Below the pieces are notes generated by a model. That model had not been told where the DNA came from and ran no database searches. It saw nothing but the letters and a program-made list of their open reading frames with translations. Below are positions 1 to 11,937 of a DNA stretch of 64,000 bases, in pieces. Origin of the DNA: Trichaptum fuscoviolaceum (taxonomy: Eukaryota > Basidiomycota > Agaricomycetes > Hymenochaetales > Trichaptaceae); the NCBI GenBank assembly GCA_910574455.1, contig CAJSYZ010000010.1:1640770-1704769 (forward strand). Reading direction: 5' to 3'. The first letter of the stretch is position 1. Each line of letters starts with the position of its first letter. Made by a program: the position numbers and the translations under genes.

Positions 1-2763
1 CAAAGAAGTAGCACGAATGGACTACCGTTACCTTCCTCGGTATCCACAACTTCTCCAGTGTCTGCGACCACAGCAATGCCGGCGGCGCCAACATATGGAT
101 GGGGCTCACGAGGAGGATCGGAACACTTTCATCCTCATACACAGAAACCCCAATCGCGCAGTAATCTTTCACTGGAGGAGCTCCTGAACGTGGTAACAGG
201 AGCGTTTGACAATGTCGTGAAGGGGAGGTTGTCGGCGTTTGAGGTATGGATGAAGGACTGCGTCGAGAATCAAAGGCGCGCCAATGCATCGTTTGTCAAC
301 GAGGTGAACACGAAGCTGGCGGAGGAGCAGTCGACCGTCTCAAAGAAACTGGATGACCATGCGCAGAACTATCGGCAGAAGCATGGGGAGTTGATGCAGA
401 TTTTACAATTGAATCTCAGCGCCTGGCAAGAGACATTGGTGGACCAACTGAAAGCTGCTATGGTCATCGGCGATGAAGCTGTGAAGAAGCGGGAGCTAAA
501 GACCAACGATAAGCTGGAACAAAGGTCGCTGGAGCAGCGCAACGCTATTGAAGTGATTGCGAAGGAGATTCAAATGAGCAAACTTGAAATGCAATCCCGC
601 CTAGACTCACTTGACGCACGCATGAAGTCCATTGCGGACATTCTATGCTCAACTGCTTCCAGTCTTGCCTCCTCCAAGTCTACAACTTCCCGACCTGTAG
701 CTATTGCACCACCCACCTCTGGCGGCACAGCGTCAATGGCCGTCACCACGACACCCACTACTCCATCTTCCGTTGTCGTTCGGACCTCCATCGTTCCTCC
801 CGAGCTGCTCGCATCCTCTTTCACCTCATTTCAGACGAAGCTAAACGAGTGCATGTCACAGGCAGAGGCTATGATGGCCCGGCTCGCAGAGAAGACTGAC
901 ATTACTCGTGAGGAGGCCCACGTAGGCATGAAAGAGCTCGCGAATATGGTTGACGTGTCCCATGATTTGCAGACTGAGCAAATGGCGCTTTTGCATAAGG
1001 AAATCTCTGCGTTAAAGGCCGCAGTCGGCGTCCATTCTCCTGCGACACCCACAGCAAAAGGGGAGTTGACAAGGAGCTCTGAGCTTCTAGTTTCGGAGAC
1101 GTCGGAAACATCCCCCTCTCCAGACATACCGAGCTTAGCTGAGCGTGTGCAAATACTCGAAGCAAAGCATCAAAAATTGATGCAGCATCTCAGTAACTCA
1201 TTTGGGCTCGGTAAGTCGTATGAAAGGTTTATTAACTGCGTCTTATCTTGCATCTTAGTCCAAACTTTACCCCTTACCGCATCATTACCCTCGGACGAGC
1301 CGGCAAGCGCGTTCCAAACACATAAAGGTACGATAAACTACAGTCTATCGGTACATTCGTGCGCATATGCGCATTCTGAATCACGTGTGCGACAATATCT
1401 GACTTTATTTCTTTATCAAGACGATGTTACGGCAAATGTGAACATAATGGGCTCAGAGGTAGCTCTGGACGAACCTATGGATCGTGATAGAGTCCGTCCG
1501 TTGACTGAATGTGCGTCATATCTCATCTGAACGATCATCCCTTCAATTCGTTTTACTCATTTTATATCCAATCTTCTTTTCTTTCCAACCATCCGTGCAG
1601 CTACCCACCTTGATAAGCAGGACTCCGTAAATCAGCATGCGGAAGAGCAGCGGACAGAAAGTCAAGTCATTACGGACACGAGGCAGGACAAGAGCTCACT
1701 AGTCGCAGCTACGCTAGCGCAGACGCAGGATAGTGGAGATTCGAGGCATCCTTTGTTAGCCGAGAAGCCTTCAAGTTGGGTATCACATGCATTTATCCCA
1801 TGGGTGCCAGCAATGTCTCGCAAAAACACGGTTATCCCGCCAGTGACACAGTCCAACCAGCAGGCACACCCTATGGCTGCAAAGCACGCACACAGTCTTG
1901 ATGAACCCTCGACCTCTAGTCCAGTTTCTCCTCAAGGAAATGCTCCTTCATTCCCGACTCGACCTTCGCAACAAATTCTACTTTCCCCGCTCGCTTCGCG
2001 GGACGCAGACGTTCATATGTTGGAAGAAACACCCTCGCATAAAATAGGCCATCCGGGCAGCGCAGCTGGTAGCTCGAACCCCAAGGGCCCATGGAATGGC
2101 GGTGCGCGCTCCCTTTCGAACGTATCTCTCCCGAGCTCTTCGTCTAGTAGCCGTGCTGTAGCCGAACCGGAAGTCTCTACCCTCTCGAGTGACAGCGACG
2201 ACGACGAGGTCCCCCTGAGCAAGAAGAGGCGCAAGAGGCAATATGCCGAACTTGTTTGCCCGAGGCCGTCCTGCAGAAAAAGATTCGATCATGTTGTGAA
2301 TCTTAACAATCATGTTGGTCGTCAACTCTGCCCTGACCTGAAGGCGGCAAAGGGGAAGAAAGAATCTCGCAAGAAAGAATCCCGCAAAACACAAGAGCCT
2401 CAGCCAATAAAGGAGCCTATAAGATATAAGCATTGGCGGACATCAAACGGCTCTAGCTCCACAACGTTTGCTGATGACTTATCGGCTGAGGTGCGACAGG
2501 ACAGTCAACCAGAGACAGGAGTATCAGGACCCTCCCCATCGAAATCGACCAGGTCTATAGCGTCGTATTTCTCACCCATAAAGGACCGAAGCTTGGCTCC
2601 TCGCCATCTCGCTAATCAGTCAACAACTTCTGCAGATAATCATGTCCCAGACGTATCATCTGCGAGCGAAGTGCAAGCAAGTGCACTACCTTCGCGTCCT
2701 AAGCAAGGCATTCCTGCTGTCCTTGGGACATGTCACGGGCAACTTCTCGCTTCTTCTTTATAA
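1..2763 (+). CDS. Family copy A: coiled-coil plus C2HC zinc-finger protein, 5'-partial
   Basis: The reading frame is open from base 1. The first in-frame ATG is at 76, inside the low-complexity leader, so the true start probably lies left of the window. The first exon (to about 1210, donor GTAAGT at 1211) encodes a long coiled coil with the family motif around ITREEAHVGMKELANM and the LQTEQMALLHKE heptads. Short exons follow. The last large exon (acceptor near 1601) is Ser/Pro-rich and carries an acidic stretch, a basic KKRRKR-type nuclear localisation signal and a zinc finger at 2257-2331 with spacing C-x4-C-x12-H-x5-C (starting CPRPSC). The frame stops at 2763. No PHD-like or chromodomain sequence follows before copy B, unlike copies B and D-G. 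It is probably a nuclear DNA- or chromatin-binding protein, by inference only. Family membership is clear from alignment with D (CPRPSCGRRYKHVTNLNRHM); function is not known. Confidence 0.8.
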
Positions 2764-3103
2764 CTTCGGCTCCTAGTCCGACTATTTAACATCCAACGCG
2801 TATTTTTAAATGTGTAGCTCTTCTCATTTCAAGTAGTAGAATGTACTAAAATTGGCCTGACGCGTACTAAAATTAAACAATGCAGGTAGTATTCGAGGCA
2901 CGATCCCTACTAATGCTACTGGACGATATAAAACCGTGATGTTTGTATTACACTCTTCTGGTATTCTAACATCCAGCTGTCGCTTAATCTACATTATCTT
3001 TTTCGTACTGTCTTGAGTTATTGGAAGGTTTAGTTTTGAGTCTTGACTCCTATTTATAGATAATAAATTTCAAATGGAGATGTTGCGGTTCGAGTTGTGG
3101 TAA
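2764..3103. other. Intergenic A/B, no gene seen
   Basis: This 340-base AT-rich spacer separates the stop of copy A from copy B. It was searched in all frames for the missing PHD-like (CDKC..YHF) and chromodomain (WLVKW) motifs and holds neither. It presumably contains the 3' end of A and the promoter of B, but no TATA box or poly(A) signal can be called with confidence. Confidence 0.5.
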
Positions 3104-6100
3104 ATGCGGCCGACGCGTTCTCTCTTTCCACTGCGCTTCATTGCGCTCGATATTCTTCCTTTAGGCATGGCGTTCGCCCATCTGTCGTCAACTATGCACC
3201 ATAGCTTATTGGATTCTGCTATGGGACCTGTTCCTACGTCAAGCACAGTGGGCGTTCAGAATGACATCGCCCTTCAACATCCGAATTCTGTTGCCAATGC
3301 TGTTCATCACAATAGAGGAGGCTTTTCTGACTCGCATCCAACCTCAAGCTCTTGGCGAAGTACTGTATCTCGAACCCCCTAGCTTATATACTCTCCTTCC
3401 CGCTCATCCTCGTTCATTTTCTCCAGGCACACAAACAATACCAGGGCATGAACCTAATGGATCTACAGCTGCGGGACACAATTGCTCCCCTTCAACACCC
3501 TCGAATGACAATTTGGCCCCAATGGTGGGAGTGCACGATAAGATCGTAGGGCAGATATCGGCGTTCCAGTCATCTCTACGGAGCTACATGGACACACAGA
3601 GGCGCACAAACACATTGTTCCTTGACGAGGTTAATGCGAAGCTCCTGGTGACACAGACAGCGGTCGCGAAACAATTAGAGGAACATGCCTACGACCAAGC
3701 TAGATCACGGGAGGAAGTGATGGAGAACGTGAATGCGAAGCTGGATTCATGGCATAGACAAATAGTGAAATACACTATCATGGAAGGACTCGAAGGTGCA
3801 CTGAAGACCGTGAAGCTGAAAATCGACGAGGAGAAGTTGCTTGAACATATTGGTGCGGTGGGAAGGCTGACGACTTCTTTCGAGGGGAAGTCTATGGAGC
3901 AAAACAGAGTTATGGAATCAATTGCGAAGGAGGTTCAGTCGGCAAATCATTCTATACAGTCCCAGCTTTGTTCACTAACTGCGCGCATGAAAGCAATTGA
4001 AGAAAAGATATCTGTCTCTATTCTCAAAACCGCAGAGTCTGCTCTATCAACTGCTTCGCCTGCTTCAAGTTCAGCTACTCCACCGTCAACCTCTGCTTCA
4101 GCAACCCTGTCGCATATTACCACTGACTCCTTCGGCTCTTTCGTGACTCCAGAGCTTCTTGCCAGCTCCCTTGACTCACTCCAGGCGAACTTCACGGAAC
4201 GGTTGTCACGGGGAGAGGAAATGTTGGTCCGGCTCGCGAAGACGACGAACGCCGCCCGTGATGAGACATACACGGTCTTCGAAAACTTTGCCGGCATGCT
4301 CGAGAAGTCGCATGAATTGCAGACAGCCCAGATGGAGCTCGTGCAGTCTGAAGTTCGTGCTCTGAAAGTGACTATGGGCATGGCTTTTGCGAACCGAGAA
4401 CCCGCGAACGCCGGAGACTCGGAGATCTCTTCTTCTCTGACGGCCACAAGCTTATCAAAACATGCGAGCGCGCTCCAGGAGACGCAGAGGGCACTGACGG
4501 ACAGCTCTCGAAACTCAATGACTTGTGGTGGGCAATTTAGATATCCTGGCCTCAAACTGATTGTCTAACATATCCGCAGACCAAGACATGCTAAGCAAGT
4601 CGTCAGAGGCGAGTGAACTTGCAATCGCCCTCATGGAAAACAATGGTCTGTTAGTTTGGCTGCTTTGCGCAACTTTACACACCTTGCGATGCATATGCTA
4701 AACGTCACACCTACTCTCCCATGTCTGTCTCATTCTGAAGAGGTCGACAATGCAACAGATTCGAGCGCAGTCGCGACGGAATTATATCCGCTTGAATTGA
4801 TTATTCGCAATACATTCGAAGGAATCGCTAAAGGTATGTCTTCTTGCGCTGTTTCATACATCCCCTTCAAAATCGGTTCCTCACATTTTCCTGTAGCAAC
4901 CGATCTCTTTGAAAACACCACTCAAGTAGGCGATGTCGCGAAGAAAGGGAACGAACTGGAAATCCGAGAGGAAACGCTAGGCGGGATGGAAACTCGAGAC
5001 TCACAACGGAAGGACGATTCGATAAAGCCTCAGGATTCTGGAGGTCGGCGTAGCAAATCACCTGTAGATACACACCTTGAGCTCTTAGCACCTCCTACAC
5101 CACCTCCACGTAATACCTTGATTGCGGATCTGCCGTCGCAATCGTCTATTCTGCCGTCACCGGTTCAAACTTCCTCGCCTTCTTCTCGTATTCCAACCAC
5201 TGCATCTGAAGGCTCCTCGATATCACCTCCAGTTCCATACACAGGCTCGGAAAGGGAGACAGAGGCTAACGCTCCAACCGCGCAGCATACAAACGCCCAG
5301 ACCGTTTCTAGGCCAAGTGCTAGCACTGAGAGTGAAAGCAATCCGAATGCTGCGCAACGCGACGATGCTGCTCACCACGCCACGACCGAGGAGCTTCGGA
5401 AAGGTACACCTGAGTTTGATCGCATAGGTATTTCCTGCGCAGCAATCCCGGTATCGAAGAAAGCTGACGACGTACATGCATCTGGGATAGATTCTTCCGA
5501 CTACCCTACTCACTTACCGCAAATGCGGTCTCCTCAGGCTTCACCTTCACGCGACACTTTGACCTCACAGAGCGTTGAGATATCGTCACCAAACCATCTA
5601 TTTTCGGCGTCGTCGCCCGGCATAATTGTTGACAATAAACCGACTCCCCGCGAGCTGCAACCGTCCCGCGACCTAATTGAAAACAAAAGGAAGATGCCTA
5701 GCGATCATGGACCTCGAACATCTCAGCATGTAGAAATACAGCAAAGGGAACAGATCGAAAAGGATGCATCTGATTTCCGTCTTACAAAGAAACAGAAGCT
5801 GTCCGAATCAAACGCAACTAGCATAGGGCCCGGCAGGGAAAACCCTCTACCGTTTCCGTGCTGCAACGTTCAGTCTGGATCAAGTAACCCTTCGCTTGGT
5901 CAAAGCAACACTATATCTACTGTTGGAAAACCTGTCTTGCCTTGTAAATCAACATGGGAACCAACTGTGTTTACTAAAGACGATAGAGTTAGATTTAAGC
6001 AAACTGCTCGACGGGGACCAACTGTATCTACTAAAGACGATAGAGTTAGATTAAAGCAAACTGCTCGACGGGGACCAATCGCATCAGCTGGCTCGGGGCA

Positions 6101-7060
6101 TCCGAGCAGTTCAACTCCCTGCGAAGCACTTACATCGGAAAAATCTTCCTCTTCTTCGACCAGCTGCCTGGGTTCTGGCACAGACTCTGTAACACGCATG
6201 CCAATGGTGGTAATGCCGAGCTTGGCTATGCCCGACTGCAGCTGGCCGAAGAAATTTAACGAAGATGAGGACTTCGACAGACAGGTATGAACTGCAAGCC
6301 GCCTCAACTAACGCCTGCGACTAATTTATCTACCATCTTAGCTCATTCGGTGTAGAAAGTAGGGTTCTTTTTCTAAGCTTCACATTTTCGTTGATTAACT
6401 AGATACTTTGATCAGATGCAAGAATGACTATCACTACCGCTGCGTTGGTGTAACGAAAAACCACCCTATTACCGAGAAAGCGAGATCGCTCAAGAGATAT
6501 GTATGTCCTCCGTGCTACACTCTGTGAGTGATTCTTTGGCATTTAAGTGACGCCAACACCAACACCGTTTATGAATCTAGGGTTGCCAACGGCCTTGGTT
6601 TGTGAACTCCTCCAATAACTTACAGATTAAGTGCTGATTCTTATCACCAATAGGCAATGGAAGGCTTGAGTCACATCCTCTTTGCGGGCGGCCGGATTGC
6701 GATTGGCCTACTACTAAGAAGTGGCACTTTGTGCTAAAGTTCTATGGTAGAGCGCTGTCGTCAACCTCAGTGGAAGGGGTCGATCCGACTTTCTACTGGC
6801 TGGTAAGATGGCCTGGGTAAGTGAAAATTAGTGATAGCATCTTTGTGAACGCTCTCATTACCTCCTGCAGCTGTCCCACTCTCAAGTGGCGTTGGGAACT
6901 CGCTCCAGAGATCGGAAACGCGGAGAATCTTATTCAAGATTTCTATGCCGCTGCAGAGAAGGATGGCCTCAATCGCAATTCTACCCAACCGTTGATTCTT
7001 AAGGAAGCTTTGGATGATGGCTATAAGCTGGTTGAACGAATGGGTTTGATTTATGGATAA
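3104..7060 (+). CDS. Family copy B: coiled coil, PHD-like finger, chromodomain
   Basis: This is a complete multi-exon member. The ATG at 3104 is the longest start; 3167 (GGCATGG context) is equally possible. A 66-base intron near 3359-3425 joins the leader to the coiled-coil exon (to about 4533), which carries the family motifs AARDETYTVFENFAG and LQTAQMELVQSEVRALK. A disordered Ser/Pro region follows to 6290 without the C2HC finger of A and D. The reader module starts with a 17-base micro-exon (6342-6358) reading LIRCRK, joined to CKNDYHYRCVGV and ending CPPC near 6515: a PHD-like C-x2-C-x4-H-x2-C...C-x2-C. Then come CGRPDCD (6683), a chromodomain-like FVLKFYGRAL...YWLVRWPGC, and the tail ILKEALDDGYKL. 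The third aromatic-cage position, Tyr in the paralogues, is Cys here. Frames join without a break. It is probably a chromatin reader, by inference. Confidence 0.8.
5961..6074 (+). repeat. 57-bp in-frame tandem duplication in copy B
   Basis: Two head-to-tail 57-base units (5961-6017 and 6018-6074) differ at very few bases. Each encodes 19 residues of the type PTVxTKDDRVRxKQTARRG. The unit is basic and lies in the disordered region just before the reader module. The near-identity points to recent duplication; no other copy carries it. Confidence 0.9.
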
Positions 7061-7423
7061 CTTCCGCATATCGCAAATTGTCATTGCAATTTATACTGTT
7101 GCTGAGGCTCAATCCTGTACTCTATCAATTATGAGCTACGCTTCCCCGTACATTTCATTAAACACATCTATAATAATGTAATCAAAACTCCTTGTTAAAT
7201 ATAACCTACTCAGGTTTGTCATCTCAGGCAGTTCTGGCACTCTGTCTGAGTTCGTGTTCAAGTTAAACGGTAACTTAAATTTCTGATGTGAGCCTGAGAC
7301 TGCTACGCACTACCCGTTTGGGCCGTTACATCCTTTCCTCCTGCATAACACCTTCGCTATTCCCCACTACGCTCTGTAAGCTCGACGTCGACGATTGACT
7401 TCATCCTGGCTTTACGCGCTGAT
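7061..7423. other. Intergenic B/C, no gene seen
   Basis: This 363-base spacer lies between the stop of copy B and the ATG of copy C. It is AT-rich on the left and C/T-rich just before 7424, as expected for a basidiomycete promoter and leader. Nothing coding is visible. Confidence 0.5.
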
Positions 7424-10362
7424 ATGTCACCTGATAATGCGCAATTCGACGACAGGTACCTTGAAGACTCCGACTTTCGGTACCCATCGTCAGATTCCAT
7501 TGCCCTCGCTGTCTATCACGACATGCAGAACCGCCCGGGACCTTCAGTGCAACATGCCTCTCATCACGCTACAAGCTCCTGGAACAACACCTCGGGTTAC
7601 GGACTACAGATACCAATACCTGCATCTGCTACTGCTGATTCACACCATGCTCAGACTCTAGCGGAACCAATAGCGACGACGCTACAAACTGACCCTACAC
7701 ATGCTCAAATGTCTGATACAACACCTGGATATGATCAGTCCGAAGAGCAAGTTTTCCTACACGACATGTTGAATTTGGTGGGGCGTCAATGTGGCGAGAG
7801 TGTACGTGAGCAGCTATCGGCGTGCGAGTCCTCTCTCAAGGAGCGCGTCGGCATCGATTCTCTGAAGCACGCCAATGATGTCCTCAATAGGATGAACGCA
7901 GAAATATCAGGCTTACAGACAGCGATTGAAAACAAACTGGAGGCCGTTGTTAAAGACAACGAGCAAAGGCGAAGGGAGGACGAGCAGTCACACATAGCAA
8001 AGCTGGGCCCATGGAAGGAAGAAATTCAGAATAGCATGAAAGTGGTTATCAAGCAGACTCAGGCTAGTGAGAAATTGATGGAGAAGGTTGGGTCGCTAGT
8101 GGAAAAATCAAGTTCGTGTCTCGCAGCTGCAGTTCATTCTTCGAGATCACTCGAAGAAAAGGTGATTGAACAACATGACGCTATCAAATCTGTGGAGGAA
8201 AAGATATCGATAAACACCCTTTCTTTACTGAACCGCCTGGAAGCTCTTGATCTGCGCATCCAAGAAGTCGAAAATATTCTGTCTGCAGCTGCCTCCAGTC
8301 TTGCCGCCTCGACTTCTTCATCTGCTCTGGTATCTGCTGTGTCTGCTGTTTCTCTGGACGGTACTTCTGATCTGCTAGCTGCTACTGCATCAATGCTGGA
8401 ACCTTCATCAGTATCTACATCTGCTATAGCCACCGACAGCTTGCCATCCTCTGTTTCCCGGACCCAGGCCCCCTCCACTTTCACCAAGATGATCAACCTT
8501 GCATCGCCATCGAAACCTATAGTTGTGCAGCTTGCGGAGACCTCGATCATAGACGTCTCGGAATTGCGTTCGACAAGAGACAAGCTCTTGGAGAAGTCTG
8601 AGGAAATCGGCCGAATGGATAATGCGCAGGATAAGTCCATTCAAGACGACTTTCGTGTTTCGCCAACAGCCGCTGGCGCCGATGATGACATCCGAGCTCC
8701 CACTGTGACCACGCCAGTCATTAATGCTGGTTCAGCAGATTCAAACGCAGATGCATCACTCACAGCGACAACCTCCCCTTCACCTGTAACCCGTAATGAT
8801 TTGTACAATTTGAAGGCTCTTGAGGAGGAACAGCGAGCATTGTCGCTGGAGCGAGAAAATCATAGAGATCCAGGCAAGTAATCGATCAAAACTTTGAATG
8901 TCTCAATTTCTGACTAGTACTTAGAGTCCGGCAGCACCGGTGTCAACAAACACGTATCGCCGGTTGCGAATGCTAGCTTAGCAGCCGAAGGTAGGAAATG
9001 TGTCTTTTACAAATGTTTTTGCGCGCGTGCATATATGCATGCGATTTGTCGTGCTTATGCTAATTACCTATTCCTCTCTATAATTGGTACATCTACCCTT
9101 GATCATCTGTAGTTCTGAATACGGCAGGCCGTGGTGAAAAGGAGCAGTGGGGGTCAATCATTGCCGATGAAACCGATAAGCAAGATGAAAGTGAGCATTG
9201 TCATTCATCTATTATATACAAGTCTAACATATTACATTATATCTTTTCAGTCGTGCAACTTTACAAAACCCAGAAACGACCAAAAGTTGGATCGGAAGGT
9301 ATGCAAGAGGTGAAGAAGCAGAAAACGAGGCGCAAAACCAAGCTGCTCACTGAAAAACCAATAACCAAGAACTCTGCTAGTTCTTCGAAAGCCAATAAGA
9401 AGGGGAAGAAGAAGATCTCCGAGTGCGATGTGCATCCGGATAAGGATGTACCAGCTACAGGCGAGAATCATGAAATCCCGGAGGGACATATTCAGGCGCA
9501 TGGAGTCGGTGTGCCCGTAACTGAGCATGCCACATCCTCTCTTTTCGCACACGTTCAGGTGGAATCTGATCCGAATGAAGAGACGACTGGTAAACTAGAC
9601 AATTCAAACTCCCTCCTCGCAGGCGAACAGTCAGAGATGCTAGTCTCCGGTCCCGCGGAGGATGACGATGAAATCTTGAGGGGAAGCCTTGCCCTCACAT
9701 CATACCTTTCTCCGAGCGATAGTTACGGGCGTGTCCCTACGTCCATCGAACATACGAGTCCTAGGCTGCGGTCGCACAGAACTAAACGTTCGCCTTTTGT
9801 GAGCGGCTCTGTACTGCGCACTGAATCCTCTTCTAGCCGGACCCCGGCCGCTTCAGGAAGCAAGTCTTCTTCATTCTCCGGAAAAGAGCAGGAATCGATG
9901 GCGAGCACTACATTATATTTTTGCCTGAGGTTAGGCTGTGAAAAATGCTTCACTACTGAAAAGCATCGTGAACAGCATTGGAATCTACCGCCTGACGGAG
10001 GGGGCTGCAAAATCCTTGACAAGATTACCGAAAGACCCTTCGGTCCAAAACCGCTCCCAACAGATTGGGAAGAAGACAGCTCGGAGGAATCGATTCCCTC
10101 TCCAATTCCGTCTCCACCCGAAAAGAAACGAAAACTATCGAAGTCGAGCACAGTGAAGAATTCTGATGGGAAAAGACCACTCGGTACTCAGAATCTCAAT
10201 ATTCAGCCTGCGGTAACGGATCTAGAGACTCCGAGTGTTCAGTCATCCGTCAATAGACTCTCCTCGACCAAGGGCAAAGGGGCCATTGTTTCTGTTGTTC
10301 GAAAGCGCGGCACTCCTCGCAGGTCGGCTCAGCAGCAACGAGTCATTACAATATCCCCCTAA
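7424..10362 (+). CDS. Family copy C: coiled coil with degenerate zinc finger, no reader module
   Basis: The ATG at 7424 opens an exon running to about 8875 (LSLERENHRDPG, donor GTAATC or slightly upstream). It has a polar leader with Tyr/Asp/His, then a coiled coil (ALDLRIQEVENILSAAASSL matches the corresponding stretch of A and D). Small exons between 8925 and 9250 link to the frame 9253-10362, which is strongly basic at its start (KKQKTRRKTK), then acidic, then carries a finger beginning at 9922: C-x4-C-x12-H followed by a last Cys eight residues on (FCLRLGCEKCF...EQHW). The last Cys is displaced relative to A and D, so metal binding is uncertain. The frame ends at 10362 and no PHD-like or chromodomain sequence follows before the HAD gene. 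It is the most diverged member of the cluster. Function is unknown. Confidence 0.7.
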
Positions 10363-10746
10363 ACCGATTTACGTGCCAACGAGACGTGGAATTTACCGTA
10401 TTTCTGATCAAACAAACGACAAAATTCGAATCGAGGTAACATACATACCTCTTCTGCCGCAACAGCAAACCCGGCCTTACAAATGTTTCCGGACGGACAC
10501 ACATTACGCGCTTAAGTACAACATATGCGTGCCATTATCCTTTCCTTACTTCTTGCTGGTCGATAACCCGAGAATTTGTGACCTGACACGTTGAGCTCAT
10601 TCATAATTCAGCATTCCAATGCTCTCACACAAAGACAAGAGGTCCTAATAAATCCAAGCCGTTCTCGTACTCAGTATCTCTGTAACCAAATTCTTACTTC
10701 TGAACCGTGGTGATGTTTGTAAGTAGTACGTCACTATACATGTAAC
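10363..10746. other. Convergent 3' region between copy C and HAD gene
   Basis: These 384 bases separate the stops of two convergent genes. They were searched for the reader-module motifs missing from copy C and none was found. A short open frame up to 10594 is compositionally unremarkable. Nothing else is supportable. Confidence 0.5.
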
Positions 10747-11554
10747 CTATGCACCTCCTCCTTTCTCCCTAGCCGCCGCCATTTCCGCCAAAGTTTTGAA
10801 GCTGAAATCATATGTCGCGTGTGAGTCAAGGCCCATGTATGCGCCTTCCCTATCGATAAAACAAGATGCTATGCCCAGCGCGTTCGCTGGTACATGGTCG
10901 TGTGTGAGACTCTGGGCCGTGACAAGGACCTTCTCCTTCGGTATCGCGAGCTTTTCTGAGATGGTCCTGAGAGCAGCCTCGTATGCGGCTGGGTCGGGCT
11001 TGTAGACCTTGTTGTCCTGCGCAGTGATGATCAGATCGAATATAGTGCCTTCTCCGCGAGGCTCGAGAGCCGGACGAGTGTAGGTATTGAATGTGTTGTT
11101 ATCAACGTTCGATAGAACTATGAGCTTGTAGTACTTCTTGAGTATTGCCAGTGCCTCGACAGTATCTGGAAAGACCCTCCATTGCGCCAGCGAACGGCCG
11201 AAGGCTTTATCCTCTTCTGGGGTGGATTGTACTCCTAGCCTAGTCGCAATCGCCTTGTGTACCTCAGCAAGGAGGTCGGTGTAGAGCATATCTGGATGTT
11301 GCACTTCCAGGTCCTTCTCTACGGAGGAATACGCGAGCAAAGCCTCCTCTTTCGTCCATGAAGAACCAGTACGAATCAATATAGGTTGAAGAGCGTTAGA
11401 TATCCCCATTTCCCAGTCCTATATTGATTGTGAAGCTTATGTTATTAAAAGACATATTTCTGAGAGAATTCATACGGTCAGTAGCACGTACAACTAATGT
11501 TGCATAGACATCAAAAATCAAAGCATCAAATTGGCTCAATGTTTTCGGTTGCAT
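10747..11554 (-). CDS. HAD-superfamily hydrolase, 2-haloacid dehalogenase-like
   Basis: This is a two-exon gene on the - strand. The first exon starts at 11554 (MQPKTLSQFDALIFDVYATLV) and the second at about 11417 (DWEMGISNALQP), joined in phase 0 by a GTACGT...TATAG intron. HAD motif I is FDVYATLV with nucleophile Asp 15; the family usually has Gly where Ala stands (FDVYGTLV). Motif II is LSNVDN, the motif III Lys is in VYKPDPAAYEAAL, and the C-terminal segment VTAQSLTHDHVPANALGI fits the haloacid-dehalogenase type II branch. At about 240 residues it has the usual size. The likely role is a cytosolic hydrolase of small halogenated or phosphorylated acids; the substrate is not determined by sequence. 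It is transcribed divergently from the SPX-EXS gene, with 383 bases between the starts. Confidence 0.85.
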
Positions 11555-11937
11555 TTCTGTTCGCAATAGGCTGTCAGCTATGACACTCATAGCGTTCATT
11601 ATGAGTACAAGAATCATCTTACGTTACAATTCGATTCGATGTTCCTAGACAATGAAGGTGTTCAGGATGGAGGAGTGAATCAGAGAGTAGGAACCGGAGC
11701 CGAGCGCCAACTTGAAATACGTCGATCTTGACTGAGCCATCAGTGACGTCAGCGTCTTATGTCATCACATTAACCTGGCTCGCGTTAAGCGCCCAACGGA
11801 TGGTAGGTGCAAGCGTGCCCATTTTCTTTGACCGTTGCCTATTTTCTCGACCTCTGAGACCTATATAATTTCTAGGATTACTAGATCTAACCCAATATCT
11901 TGGACCTTATGTATGGTCTTCTACGACTGAACATATC
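11555..11937. promoter_or_regulatory. Shared divergent promoter, HAD gene / SPX-EXS gene
   Basis: This 383-base region lies between two divergent start codons and must hold both promoters. A TATAAT-like stretch (CCTATATAAT, 11860-11869) stands about 70 bases before the SPX-EXS start codon at a plausible TATA position. No PHO-type binding site could be assigned with confidence by eye. Confidence 0.4.

Noticed and set aside
1978..2433. 151-codon frame antisense to copy A
   Set aside because: It lies opposite the well-supported C2HC finger exon and its composition is a mirror of the Ser/Arg-rich sense strand.
3947..4555. 202-codon antisense frame in copy B
   Set aside because: Same reasoning: the sense strand carries conserved family motifs; the antisense frame has none.
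8134..8640. 168-codon frame antisense to copy C
   Set aside because: It overlaps the sense coiled-coil exon and has no domain or start context; it reflects codon bias of the sense frame.
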